NCBI GenBank assembly: GCA_023485185.1
Contig: JAMCZP010000143.1
Span: 1-5,824 of the forward strand
Direction: 5' to 3'
From: Gammaproteobacteria bacterium
Lineage (GTDB): Bacteria; Pseudomonadota; Gammaproteobacteria; Pseudomonadales; Halomonadaceae
Length of the DNA stretch: 5,824 nucleotides
This document shows positions 1 to 5,217 of this stretch, piece after piece (the stretch's first letter is position 1; each line of letters opens with the position of its first letter). The translations under genes and the position numbers were made by a program. The notes beneath the pieces were generated by a model. It had not been told where the DNA came from. It saw nothing but the letters and a program-made list of their open reading frames with translations, and did not search any database.

Positions 1-557
1 TGACTAAGCCCTGTAAAACCACGCACATCCACTAGTCCTGTAAACAGACTAATCAATATGAATATCATCATAGCGGGGACAGCAAAACGCGAAAGCCAGT
101 CCATGCCCTTATAGCCGATCATCGCGGTGACGCAGAAACCAAACCCAAACAGCACCATTAAGGGGATTTCCAGCCAATCCGGCATCCCAGTGGTGCGTAC
201 TAATACGAGTGCGATGGTGGCCGTGCCCCAGGCGTACCAGCCGATTTGCGTAAAGCCCAGTATGAAATCGGAAAGCTTGCTGCCTTTTTCACCGAAGCAA
301 AAGCGTCCCATGAGTACCGAATTAAGCCCGCTTTTGCAGGCAATATACGCAAGTGTTGCTGCGTATACACCCAGCAGCAGGTTACCAATCAGTATGATCC
401 AGAGCAGTTGACCAATAGAAAAGGCTTGGCCTAGGGTGCCGCCCGCCCACATGGTGGCAGTAAAGAAAGTAAAGCCGAGCAACACCGCAGACGTAGAGAG
501 CAGCCCCTTACGGGCGCTCAATGGCACTTCATGAAGCGGATAGTCAGAGTGGTGCAT
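1..557 (-). CDS. codB: Cytosine permease CodB, NCS1 family (partial, C-terminus outside window)
   Basis: Inner-membrane nucleobase:cation symporter of the NCS1 family, expected to import cytosine or a related pyrimidine. The frame is open from the ATG at 557-555 to the window edge, giving 185 complete codons; the family is about 400-440 residues, so slightly under half is present. Directly visible family features are the SARKG segment near residue 15, the stretch FTFFTATMWAGGTLG in the first membrane segment, IGNLLLGVYAATLAYI in the second, and a RFCFGEKGS loop; these match the remembered E. coli CodB sequence closely (SARKG, TFFSASMWTGGTLG, LIGNLLLGIY, RFSFGVKGS). An AGGAG ribosome site lies nine bases before the ATG. 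It is separated from the upstream nrt-like operon by a strong terminator and has its own sigma-54 promoter at 609-625, which implies nitrogen-responsive expression. Substrate (cytosine versus uracil or another base) cannot be settled from the sequence. Confidence 0.93.
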   Translation of the reverse strand, partial: MHHSDYPLHEVPLSARKGLLSTSAVLLGFTFFTATMWAGGTLGQAFSIGQLLWIILIGNLLLGVYAATLAYIACKSGLNSVLMGRFCFGEKGSKLSDFILGFTQIGWYAWGTATIALVLVRTTGMPDWLEIPLMVLFGFGFCVTAMIGYKGMDWLSRFAVPAMMIFILISLFTGLVDVRGFTGLS

Positions 558-608
558 AGCAGTAAGCTCCTAGTGGACAGGGAAAATCGTTTCAACACTC
601 AAACAACA

Positions 609-625
609 AGCAAAAGATGAGCCAG
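609..625 (-). promoter_or_regulatory. Sigma-54 promoter for codB
   Basis: On the minus strand the sequence CTGGCTCATCTTTTGCT fits the sigma-54 consensus YTGGCACG-N4-TTGCW with two mismatches, and the invariant GG and GC are separated by exactly 10 bases. The predicted start is near position 598, leaving a leader of about 40 bases before the codB ATG at 557. It lies just downstream of the terminator at 652-674, as expected for an independent promoter. No convincing NtrC palindrome was found in the usual -100 to -150 range, which would fall inside the end of the ATPase gene, so the activator is unknown. Confidence 0.65.
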
Positions 626-651
626 CTAGCGAACATTTTCCACGAGAACAC

Positions 652-674
652 AAAAAAGCCGCCAAAGTGGCGGC
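652..674 (-). terminator. Intrinsic terminator of the nrtABD-like operon
   Basis: Read on the minus strand, a perfect 6-bp GC stem (GCCGCC / GGCGGC, arms 669-674 and 658-663) with a five-base loop is followed directly by six T residues (652-657). It lies 39 bases after the stop codon of the ATPase gene and before the codB promoter. It has the textbook form of a factor-independent terminator. Confidence 0.9.
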
Positions 675-713
675 CGATCGAGACAATGGAGCAATAGAGA
701 GAGAACTGGTTTT

Positions 714-1565
714 CTAGGCACGCGCCTTCTTGGCAGTGTTGGTGGGTGATGCTTTTTCCCGGCGCTCGGCAAGGTTTTCAACTTTGCGCTGTTTTTCATA
801 GAGAAAACGCAGAACTTCCTGGCGATAGTGGTTGTAGTTGGGGTTATCCGCCAGCTCAATACGATTGCGAGGGCGAGGCAGGTCGATATCCAGAATCTCA
901 CCGATGCGTGCCGAGGGCCCGTTGGTCAGCATCACGATACGGTCAGACAACAACACCGCTTCGTCTACATCGTGAGTAATCATAATCACCGTATTGCCTA
1001 GTTCGTCCTGAATGCGCATCACTTCTTCTTGAAGGTGAGCGCGGGTGAGCGCATCCAGTGCGCCAAACGGCTCATCCAGCAGCAGCACTTTGGGCTCCAT
1101 TGAAATCGCCCGGGCGATACCCACTCGCTGCTTCATGCCGCCAGAAATCTCTGCGGGGCGTTTGTTTAGCGCATGAGACATGCCGACCATATCCAGGTTT
1201 TTAAGCACCCACTCATGCCGCTCTGCTTTGCTTTTGCTACGAGCAAAGGTTTTGTTAACGGCCAGCGAGACGTTTTCATAGACTGTCAACCAGGGCAGTA
1301 GCGAGTGGTTTTGAAACACCACGCTGCGATCCGGCCCTGGGGCATTAACCTCTTTTCCATCAAGTATAACGGCGCCCGAAGTGGATTCGGTTAATCCGGC
1401 AATGATGTTTAACAGGGTCGACTTACCGCAGCCTGAGTGACCGATAATGGAGATATATTCGCCGCGTTCAACGGCTAAGTTAATATCTTTTAAAACGTTA
1501 GTGGTCGCACCTTTGGTTGCAAAGGTCATCTCGACCTGCTCGACGCTTAAATAGTGTGTCGCCAT
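714..1565 (-). CDS. nrtD: Nitrate/nitrite-type ABC transporter ATPase (NrtD/SsuB-like)
   Basis: Cytoplasmic ATP-hydrolysing subunit that powers the adjacent permease. With the ATG at 1565-1563 the protein is 283 residues. Visible motifs in order: Walker A GHSGCGKST (about 42-50), Q-loop VVFQNHSLLPW (Q85), ABC signature SGGMKQR (141-147), Walker B VLLLDEP (160-166), and H-loop MITHD (H198). The PWLTVYENV segment after the Q-loop and SGGMKQRVGIARA are typical of the NrtC/NrtD, SsuB, TauB group. It ends in a Lys/Arg/Glu-rich tail of about 25 residues that is probably disordered. There is no fused binding-protein domain, so it is NrtD-like rather than NrtC-like. A TTG two codons upstream (1571) could extend the frame, but the GGGAG ribosome site lies eight bases before the ATG and overlaps poorly with the TTG option, so the ATG is preferred. 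The start is 18 bases after the permease stop; same operon, followed by the terminator at 652-674. Confidence 0.9.
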   Translation of the reverse strand: MATHYLSVEQVEMTFATKGATTNVLKDINLAVERGEYISIIGHSGCGKSTLLNIIAGLTESTSGAVILDGKEVNAPGPDRSVVFQNHSLLPWLTVYENVSLAVNKTFARSKSKAERHEWVLKNLDMVGMSHALNKRPAEISGGMKQRVGIARAISMEPKVLLLDEPFGALDALTRAHLQEEVMRIQDELGNTVIMITHDVDEAVLLSDRIVMLTNGPSARIGEILDIDLPRPRNRIELADNPNYNHYRQEVLRFLYEKQRKVENLAERREKASPTNTAKKARA

Positions 1566-1583
1566 GATCAAAACTCCCTTCGA

Positions 1584-2435
1584 TTAACTTTGAGTGGTGC
1601 CGCGGGTAACGCAGTTGCCGATAAACGCTACGATGCGGTCAAGGAAAAAGCCGACAATGCCGACGTAAACCAGGGCGAGCACAATGTCACTGAGCATGGA
1701 GGCGTTCCAGGCATCCCAGATAAAGAAGCCAATGCCGACACCGCCAATGAGCATTTCAGCGGCCACTATTGCCAGCCACGAAAGCCCAACGCCGATCCGC
1801 AGGCCGGAGAAAATATAAGGTGCAGCAGCAGGCAACATAATGCGCGTAAAGTACTCCGCACCGTTTAAGCGAATGACCCGCGCCACGTTACGGTAATCTT
1901 CAGGGATATTGCGCACCCCAACGGAGGTGTTGATGATGATTGGCCAGATAGCCGTGATAAAAATAACGAAAATCGCCGATGGCGTGCTGTCCTGAAAACC
2001 AGCCAACGAGATAGGCAACCAGGCGAGTGGGGGCACGGTGCGCAGCACCTGAAACACCGGATCTAACCCGCGTAGCGCCCAGGTCGATTGACCCACCAAT
2101 ACGCCTAAACTAATGCCTACCACCACGGCCAACAGGTAACCGTAAGCGACACGCTCCAGGCTAGCTAATATCTGCCAGCCCATGCCTTTGTCATTGCCTC
2201 CATAGTCGTAAAATGGGTTAACGATGAGCTCCCAGGTGTCGCTAATGACTTGGGACGGCGCGGGCAGCGCGGCGGTTGGCGACGAGCAGAGTATTTCCCA
2301 AAGCCCCATTAGCAGCGCCAGGATTACCACCGGCGGCAGCACTTTTTGCACCAGCGTATCGCGTAGACGGGTCAGTGGGGGCCCAACGCTTAGCAGCGGC
2401 TTGGCCAGTGTTTCAGAGCGTGTTGATGTGTTCAT
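1584..2435 (-). CDS. nrtB: Nitrate/nitrite-type ABC transporter permease (NrtB-like)
   Basis: Inner-membrane permease of the BPD_transp_1 type, 283 residues. Hydrophobic segments are visible at about 33-50, 97-115, 153-171, 215-240 and 251-272, with a cytosolic N-terminal tail of about 30 residues. The coupling (EAA-type) loop that contacts the ATPase lies around 190-216: NGAEYFTRIMLPAAAPYIF followed by SGLRIGVGLSWLAIVAAEM, which is the pattern of the NrtB/SsuC/TauC family and especially NrtB. TVPPLAWLPI (about 133-142) is another conserved segment of this group. A GGGAG ribosome site sits seven bases before the ATG. It follows the binding-protein gene after 24 bases and precedes the ATPase gene by 18 bases, so the three are surely cotranscribed. 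It probably works as a homodimer, because only one permease gene is present. Confidence 0.9.
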   Translation of the reverse strand: MNTSTRSETLAKPLLSVGPPLTRLRDTLVQKVLPPVVILALLMGLWEILCSSPTAALPAPSQVISDTWELIVNPFYDYGGNDKGMGWQILASLERVAYGYLLAVVVGISLGVLVGQSTWALRGLDPVFQVLRTVPPLAWLPISLAGFQDSTPSAIFVIFITAIWPIIINTSVGVRNIPEDYRNVARVIRLNGAEYFTRIMLPAAAPYIFSGLRIGVGLSWLAIVAAEMLIGGVGIGFFIWDAWNASMLSDIVLALVYVGIVGFFLDRIVAFIGNCVTRGTTQS

Positions 2436-2459
2436 TGTGAGTCTCCCAAGCGCGGCGGG

Positions 2460-3758
2460 TTAAGCCAATGCCTTTATCTCGAGGCTATCGAGGTAGGCTT
2501 GTGGGTTTTCGGGATCGAATACCTTGCCGTCAAACAGCGTCTCGACGCCTCGAGAAGTGGTGTCAGGAATATCGGCAGAGGCAACGCCTAGCGCATCTGC
2601 AGCTTCACGCCACAGATCTTCACGGTTGACCTGCTCTATCAGAGCGGCGCTGTCAAAATCCTGGGGGAGGTAGCCCCAGCGCTTGTTCTCAGTCAGGAAC
2701 CAAAGGTCATGGCTTTTGTATGGGTAGGAAGCGTGTTTGTCCCAATAGCGCATCATGTGAGGATGATTTTCCACCACACGGCCAGTGCCGTAATCAAAGT
2801 TGCCTTGAATACGGTCGATCAGGTCAGCATAGGGAGCGTGAATCCAGCGGCGGCGAGAGCAAATTTGTGCCATCTCTTCATGGTTTGCGGTGTCTTCACA
2901 CCACATCTGGGCTTCCATAATGGCCATCATGAGCGCTTTAGTGGCGTTGGGGTTGGCTTCCACGTAGTCGCTACGCATGGCGAAGGCTTTTTCAGGGTGG
3001 TCATTCCAGAGTTCGCCAGTGGTGTTGGCGGTATAGCCGATGCCCTGATTAATCAATTGATGGTTCCACGGCTCACAGACGCAGAAGGTATCCATACTGC
3101 CCACTCGCATATTGGCAACCATTTGAGCCGGCGGAATGGTGATCGTGGAAATATCGCGGTTAGGGTCGATGCCGCCCGCTGCCATCCAGTAGCGAATCCA
3201 CATATCATGGGTGCCACCAGGGAATGTCATGGCGGCACTCACTTCGTTACCACCACTGCGTTTAGTGGCTAGCGCCTGGGCGAATTCACTCGTATCCAGC
3301 GCTACCTCTAAATCGGCGTACTCACTGCCCACCGAGATACATTGGCCGTTAAGGTTTAAGCGCGCCAAAACGTTCATCGGTACGGGGTGGTTATTGGGTG
3401 TAATGGCCCCCGCGCTCATTAAATAAGGCATCGGCGTTAGAATATGCGCTCCATCAATGCCATTTCGCTGTGAGCCCAACACTAGGTTGTCACGGGTAGT
3501 ACCCCAGGAGGACTGTTTAAGCACCTCCACATTAGTCATGCCATGCTTGGCAAAAAATCCCTTTTCATCGGCAACAAATAGCGGTGCAGCATCAGTCAGG
3601 GCAATAAAGCCTAACTTTGCGGCAGTCGTTTCCGGTGTTCCATTCGCGAAAGCCCAGCTAACCGGCAAACTGCTAAGCAGTGCCGAGCCACCGACAACGG
3701 TCGCGGAGCTTTTGAGAAAGTGGCGGCGTTCTGGAGAGTGTGAGATTTTTTTGCTCAT
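2460..3758 (-). CDS. nrtA: Tat-exported nitrate/nitrite-binding protein, NrtA/CmpA family
   Basis: Periplasmic substrate-binding protein of 432 residues, matching the family length of roughly 430-450. The N-terminus has a twin-arginine signal (ERRHFLK, R11-R12), a hydrophobic stretch and a likely cleavage site AFA|NG after residue 38, so it is exported folded through Tat. The mature part carries long NrtA-family segments: AKLGFIALTDAAPL, WGTTRDNLVLG, IDGAHILTPMPYLMSAG, FPGGTHDMWIRYWMAAGGID, EKAFAMRSDYV. Residues W85, Q139, H184 and K257 sit in the contexts and at nearly the spacings of the nitrate ligands described for Synechocystis NrtA (Trp102, Gln155, His196, Lys269); this mapping is from memory and is an inference. 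The lysine favours nitrate/nitrite over bicarbonate (CmpA). The ATG at 3758 is preceded by an AGG ribosome site nine bases away. First gene of the operon, transcribed from the sigma-54 promoter at 3920-3936 through an antitermination-type leader. A substrate other than nitrate is possible given the pyrimidine neighbours. Confidence 0.9.
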   Translation of the reverse strand: MSKKISHSPERRHFLKSSATVVGGSALLSSLPVSWAFANGTPETTAAKLGFIALTDAAPLFVADEKGFFAKHGMTNVEVLKQSSWGTTRDNLVLGSQRNGIDGAHILTPMPYLMSAGAITPNNHPVPMNVLARLNLNGQCISVGSEYADLEVALDTSEFAQALATKRSGGNEVSAAMTFPGGTHDMWIRYWMAAGGIDPNRDISTITIPPAQMVANMRVGSMDTFCVCEPWNHQLINQGIGYTANTTGELWNDHPEKAFAMRSDYVEANPNATKALMMAIMEAQMWCEDTANHEEMAQICSRRRWIHAPYADLIDRIQGNFDYGTGRVVENHPHMMRYWDKHASYPYKSHDLWFLTENKRWGYLPQDFDSAALIEQVNREDLWREAADALGVASADIPDTTSRGVETLFDGKVFDPENPQAYLDSLEIKALA

Positions 3759-3773
3759 TGCACGGTACCTGTT

Positions 3774-3797
3774 TTTTAAAACGCCTTTTAAAACGCG
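3774..3797 (-). repeat. Two tandem 12-bp AT-rich units before nrtA
   Basis: On the plus strand TTTTAAAACGCC (3774-3785) is followed directly by TTTTAAAACGCG (3786-3797), identical in 11 of 12 bases. In the leader RNA the two self-complementary TTTTAAAA blocks can pair as an 8-bp A/U stem closed by a GGCG loop, ending just before the ribosome site of nrtA. It lies directly after the leader terminator hairpin and supplies its broken U tract. The function is unknown; it may only be an AT-rich spacer. Confidence 0.6.
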
Positions 3798-3857
3798 AAA
3801 ACGGCGTCTGCAATCGCATCTTCATCTAATCGCATGAAGACCATTGCAGACGCCGTT
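3790..3857 (-). terminator. Leader (attenuator) terminator upstream of nrtA
   Basis: On the minus strand a 15-bp perfect outer stem (arms 3843-3857 and 3800-3814, core ACGGCGTCTGCAAT) encloses a small internal loop (GG against TGCG) and a second perfect 7-bp stem (TCTTCAT/ATGAAGA, 3834-3840 and 3819-3825) with an eight-base loop. It is followed by a T-rich tract interrupted by CGCG (TTT CGCG TTTT). It is the strongest secondary structure in the window and lies between the promoter and the first gene of the operon, so it would stop transcription unless overcome. Its 5' arm overlaps stem-loop P2 (3847-3862), making the two structures mutually exclusive. The interrupted U tract makes it less than ideal as a terminator. 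Confidence 0.72.
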
Positions 3858-3906
3858 GTCTGTTGTATATGGCTGTTATGAGTAGCAGAGCCCCCATTGG
3901 TCCGCT
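3847..3906 (-). promoter_or_regulatory. Putative ANTAR (NasR/NasT)-responsive dual-hexaloop antiterminator leader
   Basis: In the leader RNA, P1 (3884-3906) is an eight-pair stem (AGCGGA-CC against GG-UCUGCU, one G.U pair, one bulged C) closing the six-base loop AAUGGG. After 21 bases, P2 (3847-3862) is a perfect five-pair stem CAGAC/GUCUG closing the six-base loop AACGGC. Both loops have A at position 1 and G at position 4, the signature of RNA targets of ANTAR-domain antiterminators such as NasR of Klebsiella nasF and EutV of Enterococcus. P2 shares bases 3847-3857 with the 5' arm of the terminator, as the model requires: a protein holding P1-P2 prevents the terminator from forming. P1 begins only three or four bases after the start predicted from the sigma-54 promoter. 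The 21-base linker is, as far as I recall, longer than usual. The ANTAR protein would be encoded elsewhere. Confidence 0.68.
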
Positions 3907-3919
3907 GCCTATGCTTTTT

Positions 3920-3936
3920 TGCAGCTTATATGCCAA
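3920..3936 (-). promoter_or_regulatory. Sigma-54 promoter of the nrtABD-like operon
   Basis: Minus-strand sequence TTGGCATATAAGCTGCA fits YTGGCACG-N4-TTGCW with three mismatches, retaining TGGCA and TGCA, and with the invariant GG and GC exactly 10 bases apart. The predicted +1 is near 3909-3910, placing the first leader hairpin at the very 5' end of the RNA. NtrC-like sites lie about 125 and 155 bases upstream, a normal distance for enhancers of this promoter class. Confidence 0.68.
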
Positions 3937-3980
3937 GTAGCCCTAAGCCATTAACTAAAATCTGACTATTCAGCGGCTTA

Positions 3981-4010
3981 AATAAAAGGGTGTCTCACAT
4001 TAAAGCACCC
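3981..4010 (-). terminator. Weak candidate terminator after the siderophore-binding protein gene
   Basis: On the minus strand GGGTG (4006-4010) and CACCC (3988-3992) can pair across a 13-base loop, followed by TTTTATT (3981-3987). It lies about 120 bases after the stop of the upstream gene and before the sigma-54 promoter. The stem is only five pairs and the loop is long, so this is tentative; no better terminator for that gene was seen. Confidence 0.35.
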
Positions 4011-4025
4011 GCTCTTGTGCGGCGC

Positions 4026-4072
4026 AGCATCGAAGTGGTGCAGAAAAGGGTCCATTGCACCAGGTAAGGACA
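4026..4072. promoter_or_regulatory. Two putative NtrC enhancer sites
   Basis: The NtrC consensus is TGCACCA-N3-TGGTGCA. Plus-strand AGCATCGAAGTGGTGCA (4026-4042) has one perfect half-site TGGTGCA plus four of seven in the other half; TGCACCAGGTAAGGACA (4056-4072) has one perfect half-site plus three of seven. The centres are 30 bp apart, about three helical turns, resembling the paired NtrC sites of E. coli glnA. They lie about -125 and -155 relative to the predicted start. Seen another way, TGGTGCA (4036-4042) and TGCACCA (4056-4062) are a perfect 7-bp inverted repeat with a 13-base spacer. Each weak half-site limits confidence. Confidence 0.5.
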
Positions 4073-4089
4073 GCATCAATAGGATGCTG
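4071..4089. repeat. 7-bp hairpin in the intergenic region
   Basis: CAGCATC (4071-4077) and GATGCTG (4083-4089) form a perfect 7-bp inverted repeat with a five-base loop. A further CAGCATC copy occurs at 4025-4031, overlapping the first NtrC-like site. No T tract follows on either strand, so it is not an obvious intrinsic terminator. It lies 39 bases after the stop of the upstream gene and may be an RNA 3'-end stabilising structure or part of the enhancer region. Confidence 0.4.
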
Positions 4090-4127
4090 ACCCACGCCGA
4101 CTATGCATAAAAAACCAAATTTTGCGT

Positions 4128-4997
4128 CTAGTTTAGCGCTGCAGCAACTTCTTCCACCTGCAACGCTAGGCTGTGTAGACCGCCGCCAGAGAGGTACCAA
4201 AGCGCGGGCGTTAGCATAACTACCTGCGCTTTCTCAGCACCAGCATCTGAAAGCGTTTGGGTTAATGCATCTGCGTCGGCGGGCTCATCACCAATCGCGG
4301 CGCTGCGGTCAATCACTAACACTATGTCCGGATTGATCTCGGCAATGGCATCAGCAGAAAGGGGCGTGAAGGTGCGCGTGCCGCGGGTTTCCGATGTCAC
4401 GCTATCGGGCATCTCCAGCGCTGCTACGTCCAACACGTCGTGAACCACCGGGTGCTGATTAAGCATCAGGTTACCGCCATTGTGCGTTACCACTAGGGTG
4501 CTGGGGGCGTTACTTAATGCTTCGCGCTGGGTTTCAATCGCGGCATGGAGTATTTCGAGGGCTTCCTCAGCTTCGCTTGCCGCGTCTAAACGGCTAGCGA
4601 GTTCGCGCACATTGGCGTCAAAAACAGCCAGATAGTCGTCACCCTGTAGGCTGGTGTTAAGCAGTGGGGCGATATCGCCAAGCTCGTCTTCCCAGTCGCC
4701 CTGACGGCCGGTATAGAGAATCAAAGTAGGCTCGCTGTCGCTAAGGGCTTCCATATCCGGTGAGCGGAGGCCACCGATATCGGTGTAGGTATCTGCTGCA
4801 TAGTGCTCTAGATAGCCGGGCAGGCTTGATTTAGGTACGCCAACCACTTGCTCGCTCAAACCAAGTGCATCAAGAGTATCCAGACTGCCTAAATCGAAGG
4901 TGGCGATACGCTGGTCGGCGCTCGCGCTGGCAGTTGCCAAAAACAATGTTACGGTGAGAGTTGTAGTGAGGGTGGTAGTAATAGCAGTGAACTTCAT
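4128..4997 (-). CDS. Siderophore/iron-type ABC transporter periplasmic binding protein (FatB/CeuA-like)
   Basis: Periplasmic substrate-binding protein of the cluster that binds ferric siderophores or related ligands (TroA-like helical-backbone fold), 289 residues. The Thr-rich N-terminus is a Sec signal peptide (MKFTAI, hydrophobic 12-22) with likely cleavage ASA|DQ after residue 27; there is no lipobox cysteine. Family features: IATFDLGSLDTLDALGL and VVGVPKSSLPGYL at the start of the mature protein, YTDIGGLRSPDMEAL (71-85), PTLILYTGRQGDWEDEL, and PDIVLVIDRSAAIG at 223-236. A run of Ala/Glu (about 137-165) is the linking helix region. The mature protein is rich in Asp and Glu, in keeping with a halophile periplasm. 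The ATG at 4997 has an AAGGA ribosome site six bases upstream. No permease or ATPase gene for it is visible, so it is orphaned here. Its own promoter overlaps a 34-bp dyad. The ligand is unknown. Confidence 0.85.
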   Translation of the reverse strand: MKFTAITTTLTTTLTVTLFLATASASADQRIATFDLGSLDTLDALGLSEQVVGVPKSSLPGYLEHYAADTYTDIGGLRSPDMEALSDSEPTLILYTGRQGDWEDELGDIAPLLNTSLQGDDYLAVFDANVRELASRLDAASEAEEALEILHAAIETQREALSNAPSTLVVTHNGGNLMLNQHPVVHDVLDVAALEMPDSVTSETRGTRTFTPLSADAIAEINPDIVLVIDRSAAIGDEPADADALTQTLSDAGAEKAQVVMLTPALWYLSGGGLHSLALQVEEVAAALN

Positions 4998-5010
4998 TAG
5001 GCTTCCTTTT

Positions 5011-5044
5011 ATGAGAAAATATTCTATATGCGATATTTTCTCAT
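5011..5044. promoter_or_regulatory. Perfect 34-bp dyad, probable operator
   Basis: ATGAGAAAATAT (5011-5022) and ATATTTTCTCAT (5033-5044) are exact reverse complements separated by 10 bases. The dyad ends 13 bases before the start codon of the binding-protein gene and covers the -10 region of its likely promoter, so a bound protein would block transcription. GAGAA and TTCT elements recall Fur boxes, but the spacing does not fit the 9-1-9 or 7-1-7 Fur arrangement, so the regulator is unresolved. As RNA it could also form an A/U-rich hairpin near the ribosome site. Confidence 0.65.
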
Positions 5045-5052
5045 GCTCTCAA
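5023..5052 (-). promoter_or_regulatory. Candidate sigma-70 promoter of the FatB-like gene
   Basis: Minus-strand TTGAGA (5047-5052, four of six to TTGACA-like consensus with strong TTGA) and TATAGA (5023-5028, four of six to TATAAT) are 18 bases apart. The -10 falls in the centre of the 34-bp dyad. Start would be near 5016, giving a leader of about 20 bases. AT-rich surroundings make chance matches possible. Confidence 0.45.
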
Positions 5053-5089
5053 GGAAGTTGTCTCTTGTCGCTATGTGATCATGGAACAG

Positions 5090-5131
5090 CGCGTTGCAAG
5101 AAACGCGACCGCCCTCAAATAGTGAGGGCGG
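5090..5131 (-). terminator. Two adjacent hairpins after preA, probable terminator
   Basis: On the minus strand a perfect 8-bp stem CCGCCCTC/GAGGGCGG (arms 5124-5131 and 5109-5116, seven-base loop) is followed one base later by a perfect 6-bp stem CGCGTT/AACGCG (arms 5102-5107 and 5090-5095, six-base loop). They lie between the preA stop and the next promoter. There is no uninterrupted T tract, only GCGTTTCTT after the first stem, so termination might be weak or Rho-assisted. Confidence 0.5.
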
Positions 5132-5149
5132 CGGGTTGCAGTTGATGGG

Positions 5150-5217
5150 ATAGCTTTTGGAATAGCTTTTGGAATAGTTTTTGGAATAGCTTATTGAATA
5201 GCTTATTGAATAGCTTA
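5150..5217. repeat. 12-bp tandem repeat, about 5.7 copies, starting at the preA stop codon
   Basis: Plus-strand units: ATAGCTTTTGGA (5150-5161 and 5162-5173), ATAGTTTTTGGA (5174-5185), ATAGCTTATTGA (5186-5197 and 5198-5209) and a partial ATAGCTTA (5210-5217). Two sub-types are visible, TTTTGGA distal and TTATTGA proximal to preA. Read with preA on the minus strand, the proximal units give GCT ATT CAA TAA, so the preA stop TAA (5215-5217) is itself inside the repeat and in-frame stop codons recur every 12 bases. Confidence 0.9.

Noticed and set aside
698..748. NtrC enhancer for the codB promoter
   Set aside because: One GCAC occurs at 718-721 but no GTGC partner at the required distance.
1566..1571. 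TTG start giving two extra codons for the ATPase
   Set aside because: The ATG at 1565 has the GGGAG ribosome site at eight bases; the TTG would leave only about two bases.
1554..1868. 104-codon plus-strand open frame
   Set aside because: Antisense to the permease gene and crossing its end; composition looks like the reverse of a membrane-protein gene.
2709..3272. 187-codon open frame on the plus strand
   Set aside because: It is fully antisense to the nrtA-like gene, whose frame is conserved along its length; the translation is His/Val-rich without recognisable domains and has no ribosome site.
3876..3891. Stem-loop CTGCT/AACAG with hexaloop ACTCAT as an ANTAR P1
   Set aside because: Position 4 of the loop is C instead of G and the stem contains a C.A mismatch; the overlapping stem with loop AAUGGG fits much better.
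3800..3910. Guanidine (ykkC-type) riboswitch, known upstream of some NrtA/SsuA-like transporters
   Set aside because: I see no conserved ykkC core; the leader is short and is explained better by two hexaloop stem-loops and a terminator.
4005..4020. Third NtrC site GCAC-N8-GTGC
   Set aside because: The dyad is perfect but the arms are eight bases apart rather than seven, so half-sites are out of register; mentioned only in passing.
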